Below the pieces are notes generated by a model. The model ran no database searches. It was not told where the DNA came from and worked only from the letters and a program-made list of their open reading frames with translations. A stretch of DNA of 13,028 nucleotides, taken from contig JAVBKB010000062.1 of the NCBI GenBank assembly GCA_031554275.1, positions 1 through 13,028 on the forward strand. Direction: 5' to 3'. This document shows positions 1 through 6,931 of the stretch, piece after piece. The position numbers and the translations under genes are program-made. The first letter of the stretch is position 1. Every line of letters starts with the position of its first letter. Source of the stretch: JAVBKB01 sp031554275. GTDB taxonomy: Bacteria; Bacillota; Bacilli; JARBTR01.

Positions 1-135
1 CTTTTGGCGATGTTTGGTACAAATGAACGTTCAGGAAACAACATCCGAATTAGCTTTGGCTTAGATAATTCAGTTGAAGAAGTGCAAGCGGCAGCAAAAA
101 AGATGAAGGAACTTGTCGCGAAGCTTCAAAAATAG
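1..135 (+). CDS. Cysteine desulfurase, C-terminal fragment (NifS/IscS family)
   Basis: Open from the first base in frame 1 to TAG at 133-135, giving the last 44 residues of a protein that begins outside the window. The visible tail contains NNIRISFGLDNSVEE followed by a charged amphipathic helix. This resembles the C-terminal 'R-[IV]-S-[FL]-G-x-x-N-t-x-e-E' segment of pyridoxal-phosphate cysteine desulfurases. These enzymes take sulfur from L-cysteine and hand the persulfide to acceptor proteins. The catalytic cysteine and the PLP lysine lie upstream and cannot be checked. The gene sits about 100 bases before mnmA, an arrangement seen in Bacilli where a desulfurase (YrvO in Bacillus subtilis) is the sulfur donor for MnmA, so that role is inferred here. 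The family call rests on a short tail plus the neighbour. Confidence 0.8.
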   Translation, partial: LLAMFGTNERSGNNIRISFGLDNSVEEVQAAAKKMKELVAKLQK

Positions 136-181
136 CAAATATTTTTATTTATGAAAGTTTTCAAAATAATTCTGCATTCAG

Positions 182-209
182 TTGACACATGGATTACAAT
201 AGATAAAGT
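182..209 (+). promoter_or_regulatory. Probable sigma-A promoter of mnmA
   Basis: A perfect -35 hexamer TTGACA lies at 182-187. A moderate -10, TAAAGT (four of six consensus positions), lies 16 bases later at 204-209. This predicts a transcript starting near 216, just upstream of the mnmA ribosome binding site AAAAGGA at 221-227. No terminator is evident between the desulfurase gene and this site, so mnmA may also be read through from upstream. Confidence 0.5.
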
Positions 210-236
210 AACTATTAAATAAAAGGAATTTTGTTT

Positions 237-1367
237 ATGAAAGCAATATCTGAAACACGCGTAGTAGTCGGTATGTCAGGCGGTGTGGACTCATCAGTAG
301 CTGCATACTTGCTTAAAGAGCAAGGGTATGATGTTATTGGTATCTTCATGAAGAACTGGGATGATACTGATGATAAAGGTTTTTGTAGTGCCACTGAAGA
401 TTATGAGGATGTCATTGCTGTTTGCGATCATATTGGCATCCCATACTATACAGTCAATTTTGAAAAACAATACTGGAATAAGGTATTTACTTATTTCCTT
501 GAAGAGTATAAAAGTGGTCGAACGCCTAATCCTGATGTGATGTGCAATAAGGAGATCAAGTTTAAGGCGTTCTTAGAGCATGCTATGAATTTGGGAGCTG
601 ACTACTTAGCAACAGGACACTATGCACGGATTCAACACAATGATACTGGGGATGTGCAACTGCTTAGAGGTGTCGATGCAAACAAAGATCAGACCTATTT
701 TCTTAATCAGCTGACATCAGAACAGTTATCCAAGGTATTATTTCCAATTGGAGATTACAACAAGTCCGAAATTCGAGAAATTGCATTGGCTGCAGGACTG
801 CCAACTGCTAAGAAAAAAGACTCGACAGGGATCTGCTTTATAGGCGAAAGAAATTTCAAAGAATTCCTGCAGCAGTTTTTGCCTGCACAAAAGGGTGAAA
901 TGCAAACCATGACTGGTGAGGTTAAAGGTACTCATGATGGCTTAATGTACTATACAATTGGGCAGCGACATGGCTTGGGCATAGGTGGAAGCAGTGGCGA
1001 ACAGGAGCATGAACCGTGGTTTGTTGTTGGTAAGGATCTAGACCGAAATGTGTTGTTAGTTGAACAAGGATTTCATCATGAAAGCTTGTACTCTACTTCA
1101 TTGAATGCCATCAAAGTCAATTGGATTGCTGATCAGAAGCCAGTTGGGAAATTCACTTGCACTGCAAAGTTTCGTTATCGCCAAAATGATTCGAAGGTTA
1201 CTATTCAATTTCTGAATGAGGATTCAGTTATTGTTGAGTTTGCTGAACCAGTCCGTGCCAATACACCTGGACAAGCAGTCGTGTTCTATGACGGAGAAAT
1301 CTGCTTGGGTGGCGGTACGATAGATGAGATTTTTCGTGATGGTTTGAAATTAGATTATGTAGGTTAA
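237..1367 (+). CDS. mnmA: tRNA-specific 2-thiouridylase MnmA
   Basis: Cytoplasmic enzyme that installs the 2-thio group on wobble uridine 34 of tRNA-Lys, -Glu and -Gln, using ATP and relayed sulfur. The 376-residue product has the family's full length. The PP-loop SGGVDS is at residues 14-19 and adenylates the uridine. The two catalytic cysteines are Cys103 (in PDVMCNKEIKF) and Cys200 (in DSTGICFIGERNF), matching the pair known in E. coli MnmA. The central GHYAR and the YTIGQRHGLGIGG segment are also typical. I chose ATG 237 because AAAAGGA at 221-227 lies 9 bases before it. An in-frame TTG at 231 is too close to that site. The upstream desulfurase is the likely sulfur donor. The reading frame looks intact, with nothing unusual in it. 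Confidence 0.97.
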   Translation: MKAISETRVVVGMSGGVDSSVAAYLLKEQGYDVIGIFMKNWDDTDDKGFCSATEDYEDVIAVCDHIGIPYYTVNFEKQYWNKVFTYFLEEYKSGRTPNPDVMCNKEIKFKAFLEHAMNLGADYLATGHYARIQHNDTGDVQLLRGVDANKDQTYFLNQLTSEQLSKVLFPIGDYNKSEIREIALAAGLPTAKKKDSTGICFIGERNFKEFLQQFLPAQKGEMQTMTGEVKGTHDGLMYYTIGQRHGLGIGGSSGEQEHEPWFVVGKDLDRNVLLVEQGFHHESLYSTSLNAIKVNWIADQKPVGKFTCTAKFRYRQNDSKVTIQFLNEDSVIVEFAEPVRANTPGQAVVFYDGEICLGGGTIDEIFRDGLKLDYVG

Positions 1368-1490
1368 CAACCAGGCTTTTTGGGGAATTGTTTGAAAACT
1401 ATTTTTGAATCGGTTCTTAAAACAAGCCAACTCCGCTTCGCTCCTTACGAAATAGAAACTTTACCACAAATCATCCAGTGATTTAACCAA

Positions 1491-1524
1491 GAGTCATGTT
1501 AAGTCGAGAATCATGTTAAGAGGT
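1491..1524 (+). repeat. 17-base imperfect tandem repeat at the recD2 start
   Basis: Two adjacent units, 1491-1507 and 1508-1524, share the core TCATGTTAAG (1494-1503 and 1511-1520). The second copy forms part of the recD2 ribosome binding site. Each copy supplies an ATG. The first (1496) opens a seven-codon reading frame that ends at TAA 1517-1519. The second (1513) opens an alternative in-frame start for recD2. It looks like a small local duplication. Confidence 0.6.
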
Positions 1525-1530
1525 GAAACT

Positions 1531-3939
1531 GTGCAAGAATCGTTTAACTTACAAGATAGCGACCGGAGTTTTATCAAGGGTCAGCATTTGACAACGATTT
1601 TTCATAATGATGCTAATCTTTACTCAGTGGTCCGCATCCGGGTGAATGAAACGAATGTTCATTTAGATGAAAAGGAAGCGGTCATCACTGGGTATTTTCC
1701 AATGCTGCAGGACGAAGAGACCTATACATTCTTTGGACAGTTGAAGGAGCACCCACGCTTTGGTTTGCAATTTCATGCGGAATCGTTTAGAAGGGAAATG
1801 CCTGATTCAAAGGAGGGAGTAGTTGCTTATTTATCAAGCCCGCTTTTCAAAGGCATTGGCAAAAAGACTGCAACTTCCATCGTAGAAGAATTAGGAGAGG
1901 ATACGATTTCTAAAATAATGCAATCTCCTTCTGTTCTAAGTTCTGTGCCGAAACTTAATAGCGAAAAAGCAAAAGTGATTATTGATGCACTGATTGAGAA
2001 CCAAGGAATCGAGCATGTCATGATTGGCTTGAGCAATCTTGGATTTGGACCGCAAATCTCGATGAAGATTTTCCAATTATATCAACAGAAAACGTTGGAA
2101 ATTGTTCATGAAAACCCTTTTCAACTGATTGAAGATGTCGAAGGAATCGGTTTTGGGCGAGCTGATGAAGTTGGGCATCACCTAGGATTTCATGACTTGC
2201 ACCCATTTCGCGTGAGAGCTGGAATATTCTATTCGATTGATCAAATTTGCTTGAAACAAGGGCACACCTATATAGAATTACAGGCACTTCTCCAGTTTGT
2301 TGGTGAATTACTTAATCAGGATCAAGCTGATTTTGTAGATCAACAATTAATTACAGATCAATTAGAAATTCTTGGGCAGCTTGATAAAGTCGTTTGGGAT
2401 GGGGATACTGTGGCAATGCCATCGCTTTATTATGCTGAAAAGGGCATTGCCTCCTGCATTAAGCGATTACTTGGGCAAGATCTTGTAGAACAATTTCCGC
2501 AATCTGAGTTTCTAATGCAACTAGGCAGCTTAGAGGAGCGATTGCAAATCACTTATGCTCAAGAACAACGAGAAGCGATTTTCCAAGCATTACATTCTCC
2601 ACTTCTGATACTAACTGGTGGACCTGGAACGGGGAAAACAACTGTTATCAAGGGTATCGTGGAATTGTTTGCGGAGCTAAACGGGCTTTCTTTAGATCCT
2701 CATGCCTATAAAGAAGGCGATCCATTTCCGATCGTGCTTGCAGCCCCGACTGGGCGTGCAGCGAAACGGATGTCAGAATCTACTGGGTTACCTGCACAAA
2801 CGATTCACCGTTTACTAGGTTGGAATGGCTCAGACGGCTTTCAACATGACGAAGATTCGCCAATTGCAGGTCGACTGGTCATTATTGATGAAACTTCTAT
2901 GGTGGACACCTGGCTTATGAATCAACTGTTGAAATCACTTCCTGAGGACATCCAAGTCATTTTTGTTGGTGATGAGGATCAGCTACCATCTGTTGGACCA
3001 GGTCAAGTATTGAAGGATTTGTTGACGGTTGAGGAAATTCCAATCGTTCGTCTTGAAACTATTTTCCGACAAGGGGATGGCTCCTCAATTATCGAGCTGG
3101 CACAATATTTTCGCAGTGGTGAAGTTCCTTTAGAAATTTTACAAAAAAAAGGAGACTGCAGTTTCCTGCCTTGCCAAACTGGACAGGTGCCAGATGTGAT
3201 TGAGCAGGTCGTCAAAAATGCTACTGGAAAAGGGTATCAAGCGAAGGATATTCAGGTGTTAGCACCAATGTACAGGGGTGCTGCGGGGATCGATGCACTC
3301 AACAAGATGCTGCAGGAAATATTTAATCCACAGGGAGCGTCGCCTAAACGCCAAATTCCCTTTGGCGATGTTACTTACCGAGTAGGCGACAAAGTGCTAC
3401 AGCTAGTCAATCGACCTGATGTTAATATTTTCAATGGTGATATTGGTGAGATTATTTCGATTATTTACTCGAAGGAGAATGTAGACAATAAGGACTTGAT
3501 CTATGTTTCTTTTGAAGGAATAGAGGTCGAATACACACGTCAAGATTTACTGCAGATTACTCATGCCTTTTGTTGTTCGATTCACAAAGCACAGGGAAGT
3601 GAGTTTCCTATTGTGATCTTGCCAGTTGTAAAAGGTTATTTCAAAATGTTGCGAAGAAATTTATTATATACAGCAATTACAAGAAGCCAGCAATTTCTAA
3701 TTATTTGTGGCGAGATCGATGCACTTCGATATGGAGTGGAGCGCAGCCTTGAAAATGAGCGAAATACGATGCTAAAGCAACGATTTCTGAGCGAAGAGGA
3801 CTTGACAAAAGAGCACGCTGTGATTGAGCCGTCAACAGTTTCTGTTCCAAGTTATGAGGAAAAGCTATTTACAACAGACCCGCTTGTTGGAATGGAAAAT
3901 ATTTCACCTTATGACTTCATGAAGACTTGCAAAGACTAA
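1531..3939 (+). CDS. recD2: RecD2-family ATP-dependent DNA helicase
   Basis: Superfamily 1B 5'-to-3' DNA helicase that works without RecBC in DNA repair and replication-fork maintenance. The product is 802 residues, close to the roughly 800 of B. subtilis RecD2 (YrrC). An N-terminal region with helix-hairpin-helix segments (about residues 95-215, with FKGIGKKTA and VEGIGFGRAD) is followed by a motor. The Walker A motif GGPGTGKT is at about 363-370, Walker B is in VIIDETSMVD, then GDEDQLPSVGPG and the IFRQ motif. Near the end comes the UvrD_C_2-type segment SIHKAQGSEFP with LLYTAITRS. I chose GTG 1531 because AAGAGGTG (1518-1525) is correctly spaced before it. An in-frame ATG at 1513 lacks a clear site. 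In many Bacilli a TPR-protein gene separates mnmA from recD2, but here only 163 bases intervene. The TPR-gene comparison is from memory. Confidence 0.95.
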   Translation: MQESFNLQDSDRSFIKGQHLTTIFHNDANLYSVVRIRVNETNVHLDEKEAVITGYFPMLQDEETYTFFGQLKEHPRFGLQFHAESFRREMPDSKEGVVAYLSSPLFKGIGKKTATSIVEELGEDTISKIMQSPSVLSSVPKLNSEKAKVIIDALIENQGIEHVMIGLSNLGFGPQISMKIFQLYQQKTLEIVHENPFQLIEDVEGIGFGRADEVGHHLGFHDLHPFRVRAGIFYSIDQICLKQGHTYIELQALLQFVGELLNQDQADFVDQQLITDQLEILGQLDKVVWDGDTVAMPSLYYAEKGIASCIKRLLGQDLVEQFPQSEFLMQLGSLEERLQITYAQEQREAIFQALHSPLLILTGGPGTGKTTVIKGIVELFAELNGLSLDPHAYKEGDPFPIVLAAPTGRAAKRMSESTGLPAQTIHRLLGWNGSDGFQHDEDSPIAGRLVIIDETSMVDTWLMNQLLKSLPEDIQVIFVGDEDQLPSVGPGQVLKDLLTVEEIPIVRLETIFRQGDGSSIIELAQYFRSGEVPLEILQKKGDCSFLPCQTGQVPDVIEQVVKNATGKGYQAKDIQVLAPMYRGAAGIDALNKMLQEIFNPQGASPKRQIPFGDVTYRVGDKVLQLVNRPDVNIFNGDIGEIISIIYSKENVDNKDLIYVSFEGIEVEYTRQDLLQITHAFCCSIHKAQGSEFPIVILPVVKGYFKMLRRNLLYTAITRSQQFLIICGEIDALRYGVERSLENERNTMLKQRFLSEEDLTKEHAVIEPSTVSVPSYEEKLFTTDPLVGMENISPYDFMKTCKD

Positions 3940-4027
3940 TGGCATAGCAGACAAATCTGATTCAATGGTCAGGTATGCTTAGCTGATAGTAATGGTATAA
4001 ACATCAATTCAATTGGTCAAACTGGCT

Positions 4028-4046
4028 TATAATGAAGGCTATTATA
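4028..4046 (+). promoter_or_regulatory. Perfect -10 box within an inverted repeat, before the zinc-ribbon gene
   Basis: TATAAT at 4028-4033 is mirrored by ATTATA at 4041-4046, with a 7-base centre. A good -35 is not visible: CAATTC is 17 bases upstream at 4005-4010. The site lies 50 bases before the ATG at 4083 and could start a transcript for the two small genes. The symmetry might be an operator, or chance in AT-rich DNA. Confidence 0.3.
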
Positions 4047-4082
4047 GCTGAAAAATTCGTAAAGAAGAGGTTTTAAGCAGAA

Positions 4083-4274
4083 ATGGTTTGTCCAAATTGT
4101 ATGAGAAAAGATATCGGAAAGATTGGTGTTAATCAGTTTTACTGCTGGAATTGTTGTATTGAGCTAATGATTCAAAAGGGCAAGGTACATATAAGTCAAG
4201 TAGAAGAGGATGGCACTTTGAGTTCATTGGATGATCTTTTTTATGATCAAGTGAATGAAAGTGATGCCAGCTGA
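4083..4274 (+). CDS. Small zinc-ribbon protein of unknown function (conserved in Bacilli)
   Basis: Sixty-three residues. It begins with a CPNC knuckle (residues 3-6) and a second CWNCC knuckle about 16 residues later (starting near residue 22), which together should bind one zinc ion. A mixed tail follows, containing VEEDGTLSSLDDLF. I recall very similar short proteins near recD2 and alaS in Bacillus-type genomes (possibly the YrzR family). That match is from memory, so no symbol is given. AAAGAAGAGG (4061-4070) is 12 bases before the ATG, rather far, but a stop at 4074-4076 rules out an earlier in-frame start. No signal peptide or membrane segment is present, so it is probably cytosolic. Function is unknown. 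A nucleic-acid or protein-binding role is only a guess from the fold. Confidence 0.75.
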   Translation: MVCPNCMRKDIGKIGVNQFYCWNCCIELMIQKGKVHISQVEEDGTLSSLDDLFYDQVNESDAS

Positions 4275-4342
4275 TTGATTCCATGAAGTCTGTTCATACC
4301 ATACGATCTATCAACTTTGTTCATTCAGTGGAGGTGAGTCGT

Positions 4343-4456
4343 GTGGGAAAAATGATCGCTTGTGTAGTCGGAATTGGAGCAGGTGTCGCGTTCGGCAAAT
4401 ATGTTAATGAAAAAAACATCAAGATGTGCCGTAAAGCGATTCGTCGCATGATGTAG
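4343..4456 (+). CDS. YrzQ/DUF3918-like micro-protein
   Basis: A 37-residue protein starting at GTG 4343, with an excellent ribosome binding site GGAGGTGA at 4330-4337. The N-terminal half is glycine-rich and hydrophobic (IACVVGIGAGVAFGKYV, about residues 5-21). The C-terminal half is basic and ends RRMM. This layout (short hydrophobic stretch, then a positively charged tail ending in Arg/Met) resembles the YrzQ family of very small Bacilli proteins that lie just before alaS. It may sit in the membrane with the basic tail in the cytoplasm. It follows the zinc-ribbon gene by 68 bases with no terminator between, so the two are probably co-transcribed. The family assignment is from memory of length, pattern and context. 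Function is unknown. Confidence 0.65.
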   Translation: MGKMIACVVGIGAGVAFGKYVNEKNIKMCRKAIRRMM

Positions 4457-4458
4457 AA

Positions 4459-4623
4459 CTGATCCTAATTGTCGTTAGAAATACAACTTAAAACTCGTTA
4501 AGATTCCCAAATACTTTGTCATAATTTCCTAGAATAGTCTCGCTATCCGTCGGAAGTTATTCCTCGTCTTTGAAAATTTTATCGGGAGTTTTAAGTTTCA
4601 TTTCTAACGACAATTAGGATGAG
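4459..4623. repeat. Foldback (palindromic) repeat element, about 165 bp, MITE-like
   Basis: The outer arms are nearly perfect inverted repeats. Bases 4462-4482 and 4600-4620 are exact reverse complements over 21 positions. With small mismatches the match runs from 4459 to about 4496 on the left and from 4623 back to about 4586 on the right. Further in, the two arms still align imperfectly (ATAATTTCC on the left against ATAACTTCC on the right, read as reverse complement). At the apex AATAG/CTATC closes around 4540. The entire segment is therefore one long imperfect hairpin. It begins three bases after the stop codon of the 37-residue gene and ends just before that transcript's terminator. It has no coding capacity. 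No clear target-site duplication is visible. It could be a miniature transposon relic, or a repeat that acts as RNA structure. Confidence 0.8.
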
Positions 4624-4627
4624 AATG

Positions 4628-4655
4628 CACCTCGAGAAATTGGGGTGTTTTTTTT
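4628..4655 (+). terminator. Rho-independent terminator after the small-gene pair
   Basis: Stem CACCTC (4628-4633) pairs with GGGGTG (4642-4647) around an 8-base loop, with one T-G pair. Eight T residues follow at 4648-4655. It would end the transcript carrying the zinc-ribbon and micro-protein genes after passing through the foldback repeat. Confidence 0.85.
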
Positions 4656-4857
4656 GCGTCCAGCATGGCAGTTATCATGGGAGTATAAGTCCACTGGGTT
4701 CTACATAAAAGCGAAGCGCAAATTTTGGTGAGAGCATTATTTATATGACCAATATCCATTCCAGTATGTGATAGAATATATTCGTGAAACGTTTTCGATA
4801 ATCATCCTGATTCTAGAAAAATATTTGCGAACGTTATGATGTGGATTTTTGTAACAA
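4656..4857. other. Intergenic stretch without a recognisable gene
   Basis: I find no convincing ORF, tRNA, hairpin or repeat here. AT-rich -10-like strings such as TAGAAT near 4774 lack a good -35. A stop at 4852-4854 closes the reading frame of the next gene on its upstream side. Confidence 0.5.
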
Positions 4858-5616
4858 GTGTGTTCAAACCTTGATCGTTTTCACAAAGTCAAAGAGGTGA
4901 AGCAGCAGGAAGCGCTTGTAACAATACAACGACTTTGTAAAATGATGAAAGGAAACAACTCTAAAGTGATTAATGAAAATGGGTTTAAAATATCCGGAAC
5001 CGGAACTGCTAGATATCGAATCGCTACTAGGGGTAATGATGTTTATTTGATTGATTTTGATTCATCCCCATTGTCATGGTTGTTAGGTTCGTTTATTTGG
5101 ATGTTTCCGTTCAAGGCATATCAACTTGAAAATGAACCTCAAGTAATAACAAGTTTGATCAAGAGAAGTAAGAAAAGCTTTATTTCAGTTCCATTGGCAA
5201 TGGGTTTGACAGTGATGTTTTCTGTAGTCACGAGAAATTGGTTTCAAGAGCAGTACTTTAATAACGAAGGAACTAAGTACTTATTAATAATCCTTGTGGC
5301 AGTGGTGGCTATCCTTTTTCGCATGTATTTAAGAGGACGTGAAGAAAAAAAAGTGATGTCTACAACGGGACTGAAAATAGTAGCTGAAGCGTCATTTAAA
5401 ATAGATGTTCGGTCAGCGAAGGATATTGCTAGGTTTGGATTGATAACGATTTCGATAATTTTTCTTGTATTATTTCCATTAATTATGTCTTTAGGATTCC
5501 TAATATTTAGAAATGATTTAGCATTGTTTTGTATATACTTGATTTCTGTGTGTGTAAATTTGGTCATCAGTTTGCTCTTTGCGAGTCAAGATAAATGTGA
5601 ACTGAAATTGAAATAG
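4858..5616 (+). CDS. DUF443-family membrane protein (five membrane segments)
   Basis: The 252-residue product has a soluble N-terminal part containing RYRIATRGNDVYLIDFDSS (about 52-70). This resembles the 'yRi...yLvDldS' opening of DUF443, the 'tandem five-TM' proteins best known from staphylococci. Five hydrophobic stretches follow at about 70-86, 108-124, 141-158, 193-217 and 220-242, fitting that name. Function of the family is unknown. The start is doubtful: GTG 4858 has no real ribosome binding site. A good-looking AAAGAGGTGA at 4891-4900 has no in-frame start codon at the right distance after it. The next in-frame ATGs (4942, 4945) also lack a site, but starting there would better fit the family's short N-terminus (about 224 residues). 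The gene may have lost its original start. Only one copy is seen here, not a tandem array. Confidence 0.65.
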   Translation: MCSNLDRFHKVKEVKQQEALVTIQRLCKMMKGNNSKVINENGFKISGTGTARYRIATRGNDVYLIDFDSSPLSWLLGSFIWMFPFKAYQLENEPQVITSLIKRSKKSFISVPLAMGLTVMFSVVTRNWFQEQYFNNEGTKYLLIILVAVVAILFRMYLRGREEKKVMSTTGLKIVAEASFKIDVRSAKDIARFGLITISIIFLVLFPLIMSLGFLIFRNDLALFCIYLISVCVNLVISLLFASQDKCELKLK

Positions 5617-5692
5617 CAGTCCAGATATAGAAGTATTTGTTGAGCACGATTATTGGTAAAATTAAATTAATATATATTTTGGGGGAATTCTT

Positions 5693-6811
5693 TTGAGTAA
5701 ATTTGTATCTATTCGTCGTGACCTGCATCAAATACCTGAATTGGGTTTTCAGGAGTTCAAAACGCAAGCGTATCTATTGGAGTATCTTCAAACACTACCA
5801 CAAGAGAGACTAGAAATCGAAACCTGGCGGACGGGTATATTTGTTTTTGTTAAAGGAACGGATCCGAAGCAAACCATTGGTTATCGCACCGATATGGACG
5901 GGCTTCCGATTGCAGAATTAACTGGACACGATTTTGCCTCTCAACATGAAGGCAAGATGCATGCCTGTGGTCATGATGTTCACATGAGTATTGCCCTCGG
6001 TGTGCTGACCGAAGTAGTGATGAAACCGATTCGTGATAATATGCTCTTTCTCTTTCAACCTGCAGAGGAAGGACCAGGTGGGGCGAAGGATATGGTTGCT
6101 ACAGCGACCTTTCTGAAATGGAAACCTGACTTCATTATTGCTTTTCATATTGCCCCCGAGTATCCTGTAGGAACATTTGCGACTAAACCAGGCTTGTTAT
6201 TTGCGAATACATCAGAAGTATTTGTGGATTTTAAAGGGCTAGGGGGACATGCAGCATTTCCACATTTAGCAAATGACATGGTGGTAGCTTGTGGACAATT
6301 TGTTAGCCAAATTCAATCTGTGGTGTCTCGAAACGTGAACCCACTCGACTCAGCGGTGATTACCTTTGGAAAGATGTTTGCAGGTACAGCTAACAATATC
6401 ATTGCGGAGAATGCAAGACTAGAAGGTACGATTCGAACACTTTCTCCAGAATCGATGCAAATGGTGAAGAACCGACTAGAAGAAATGGCAAATGGTTTTG
6501 CCTTAAGCTATCATTGTGAAGTAAAACTTAGCTATGGCAGCGCCTATTATCAAGTGGAAAATGACGAAATGCTGACAAATGAATTTATGGAATTTGTGCA
6601 GGAAAATAAAGACCTAACAGTTATCTTATCTGACAAATTGATGGCTGGGGAAGATTTTGGTTTTATGATCAAGGAAGTGCCAGGATTTCTGTGCCTAGTA
6701 GGGGTGGGGTCACCTTTTGGATTGCATCATGCGAAACTTAATCCAAATGAAGATGCAATTGAAAAAACGATTCAATTGGCAACAAAATATTTGCAGAGAA
6801 AGAGTGTTTGA
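5693..6811 (+). CDS. ykuR: N-acetyldiaminopimelate deacetylase (M20 family, YkuR type)
   Basis: Metal-dependent amidohydrolase expected to remove acetate from N-acetyl-LL-2,6-diaminopimelate in the acetylase branch of lysine and peptidoglycan precursor synthesis. The protein has 372 residues, full length. Metal and catalytic signatures are YRTDMDGLP (Asp67, Asp69), HACGHDVHM (Cys92, His94), FQPAEEGPGGA (Glu125-Glu126) and HIAPEYPVGT (His152), with GGHAAFPH in the lid domain and a late HHAK. The YPVGT and GLLFANTSE strings fit this subgroup better than aminoacylases or indole-acetyl-amino-acid hydrolases, though that is memory-based. The start is TTG 5693, six bases after GGGGGA (5681-5686). 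There is no ATG alternative nearby. Its usual partner dapD (acetyltransferase) is not adjacent. Confidence 0.85.
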   Translation: MSKFVSIRRDLHQIPELGFQEFKTQAYLLEYLQTLPQERLEIETWRTGIFVFVKGTDPKQTIGYRTDMDGLPIAELTGHDFASQHEGKMHACGHDVHMSIALGVLTEVVMKPIRDNMLFLFQPAEEGPGGAKDMVATATFLKWKPDFIIAFHIAPEYPVGTFATKPGLLFANTSEVFVDFKGLGGHAAFPHLANDMVVACGQFVSQIQSVVSRNVNPLDSAVITFGKMFAGTANNIIAENARLEGTIRTLSPESMQMVKNRLEEMANGFALSYHCEVKLSYGSAYYQVENDEMLTNEFMEFVQENKDLTVILSDKLMAGEDFGFMIKEVPGFLCLVGVGSPFGLHHAKLNPNEDAIEKTIQLATKYLQRKSV

Positions 6812-6845
6812 ATTGTAGACTGTTACAAATAATTGAAAATTTTGA

Positions 6846-6880
6846 GTCCTGATTCGAAAGTACAGCTTTGGAATCAGGAC
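6846..6880. terminator. Strong hairpin between convergent genes, probable shared terminator
   Basis: A 10-bp perfect stem, GTCCTGATTC (6846-6855) with GAATCAGGAC (6871-6880), continues after one mismatch as a 4-bp inner stem (6857-6860 with 6866-6869) closed by a 5-base loop. Read on the minus strand, a short T-rich run (AAAATTTT) follows, so it suits the exporter transcript best. On the plus strand there is no T-run, so its effect on the deacetylase transcript is less certain. Confidence 0.6.
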
Positions 6881-6931
6881 CTATCAAGTTGCAATAGCTG
6901 CACTCAAAAAAGCAATTATCATTCTAGCGTA

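Noticed and set aside
1368..1440. Possible terminator after mnmA (CCAGGCTTTTTGG)
   Set aside because: The stem is only about three base pairs, and the T-run lies within the loop rather than after the stem.
4459..4655. Foldback region as a T-box or riboswitch leader for a downstream gene
   Set aside because: No T-box consensus or known riboswitch core is seen. The terminator is followed by about 200 bases without a gene, and the structure is a simple two-arm palindrome.
5244..5567. 107-codon minus-strand ORF inside the DUF443 gene
   Set aside because: It is fully antisense to a membrane-protein gene, has no recognisable family features, and is explained by the hydrophobic codon pattern of the plus strand.
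5637..5667. Possible promoter before the deacetylase (TTGTTG/TTGAGC with TAAAAT/TTAAAT)
   Set aside because: No pair of hexamers combines good matches with normal spacing, so it was not listed as a feature.
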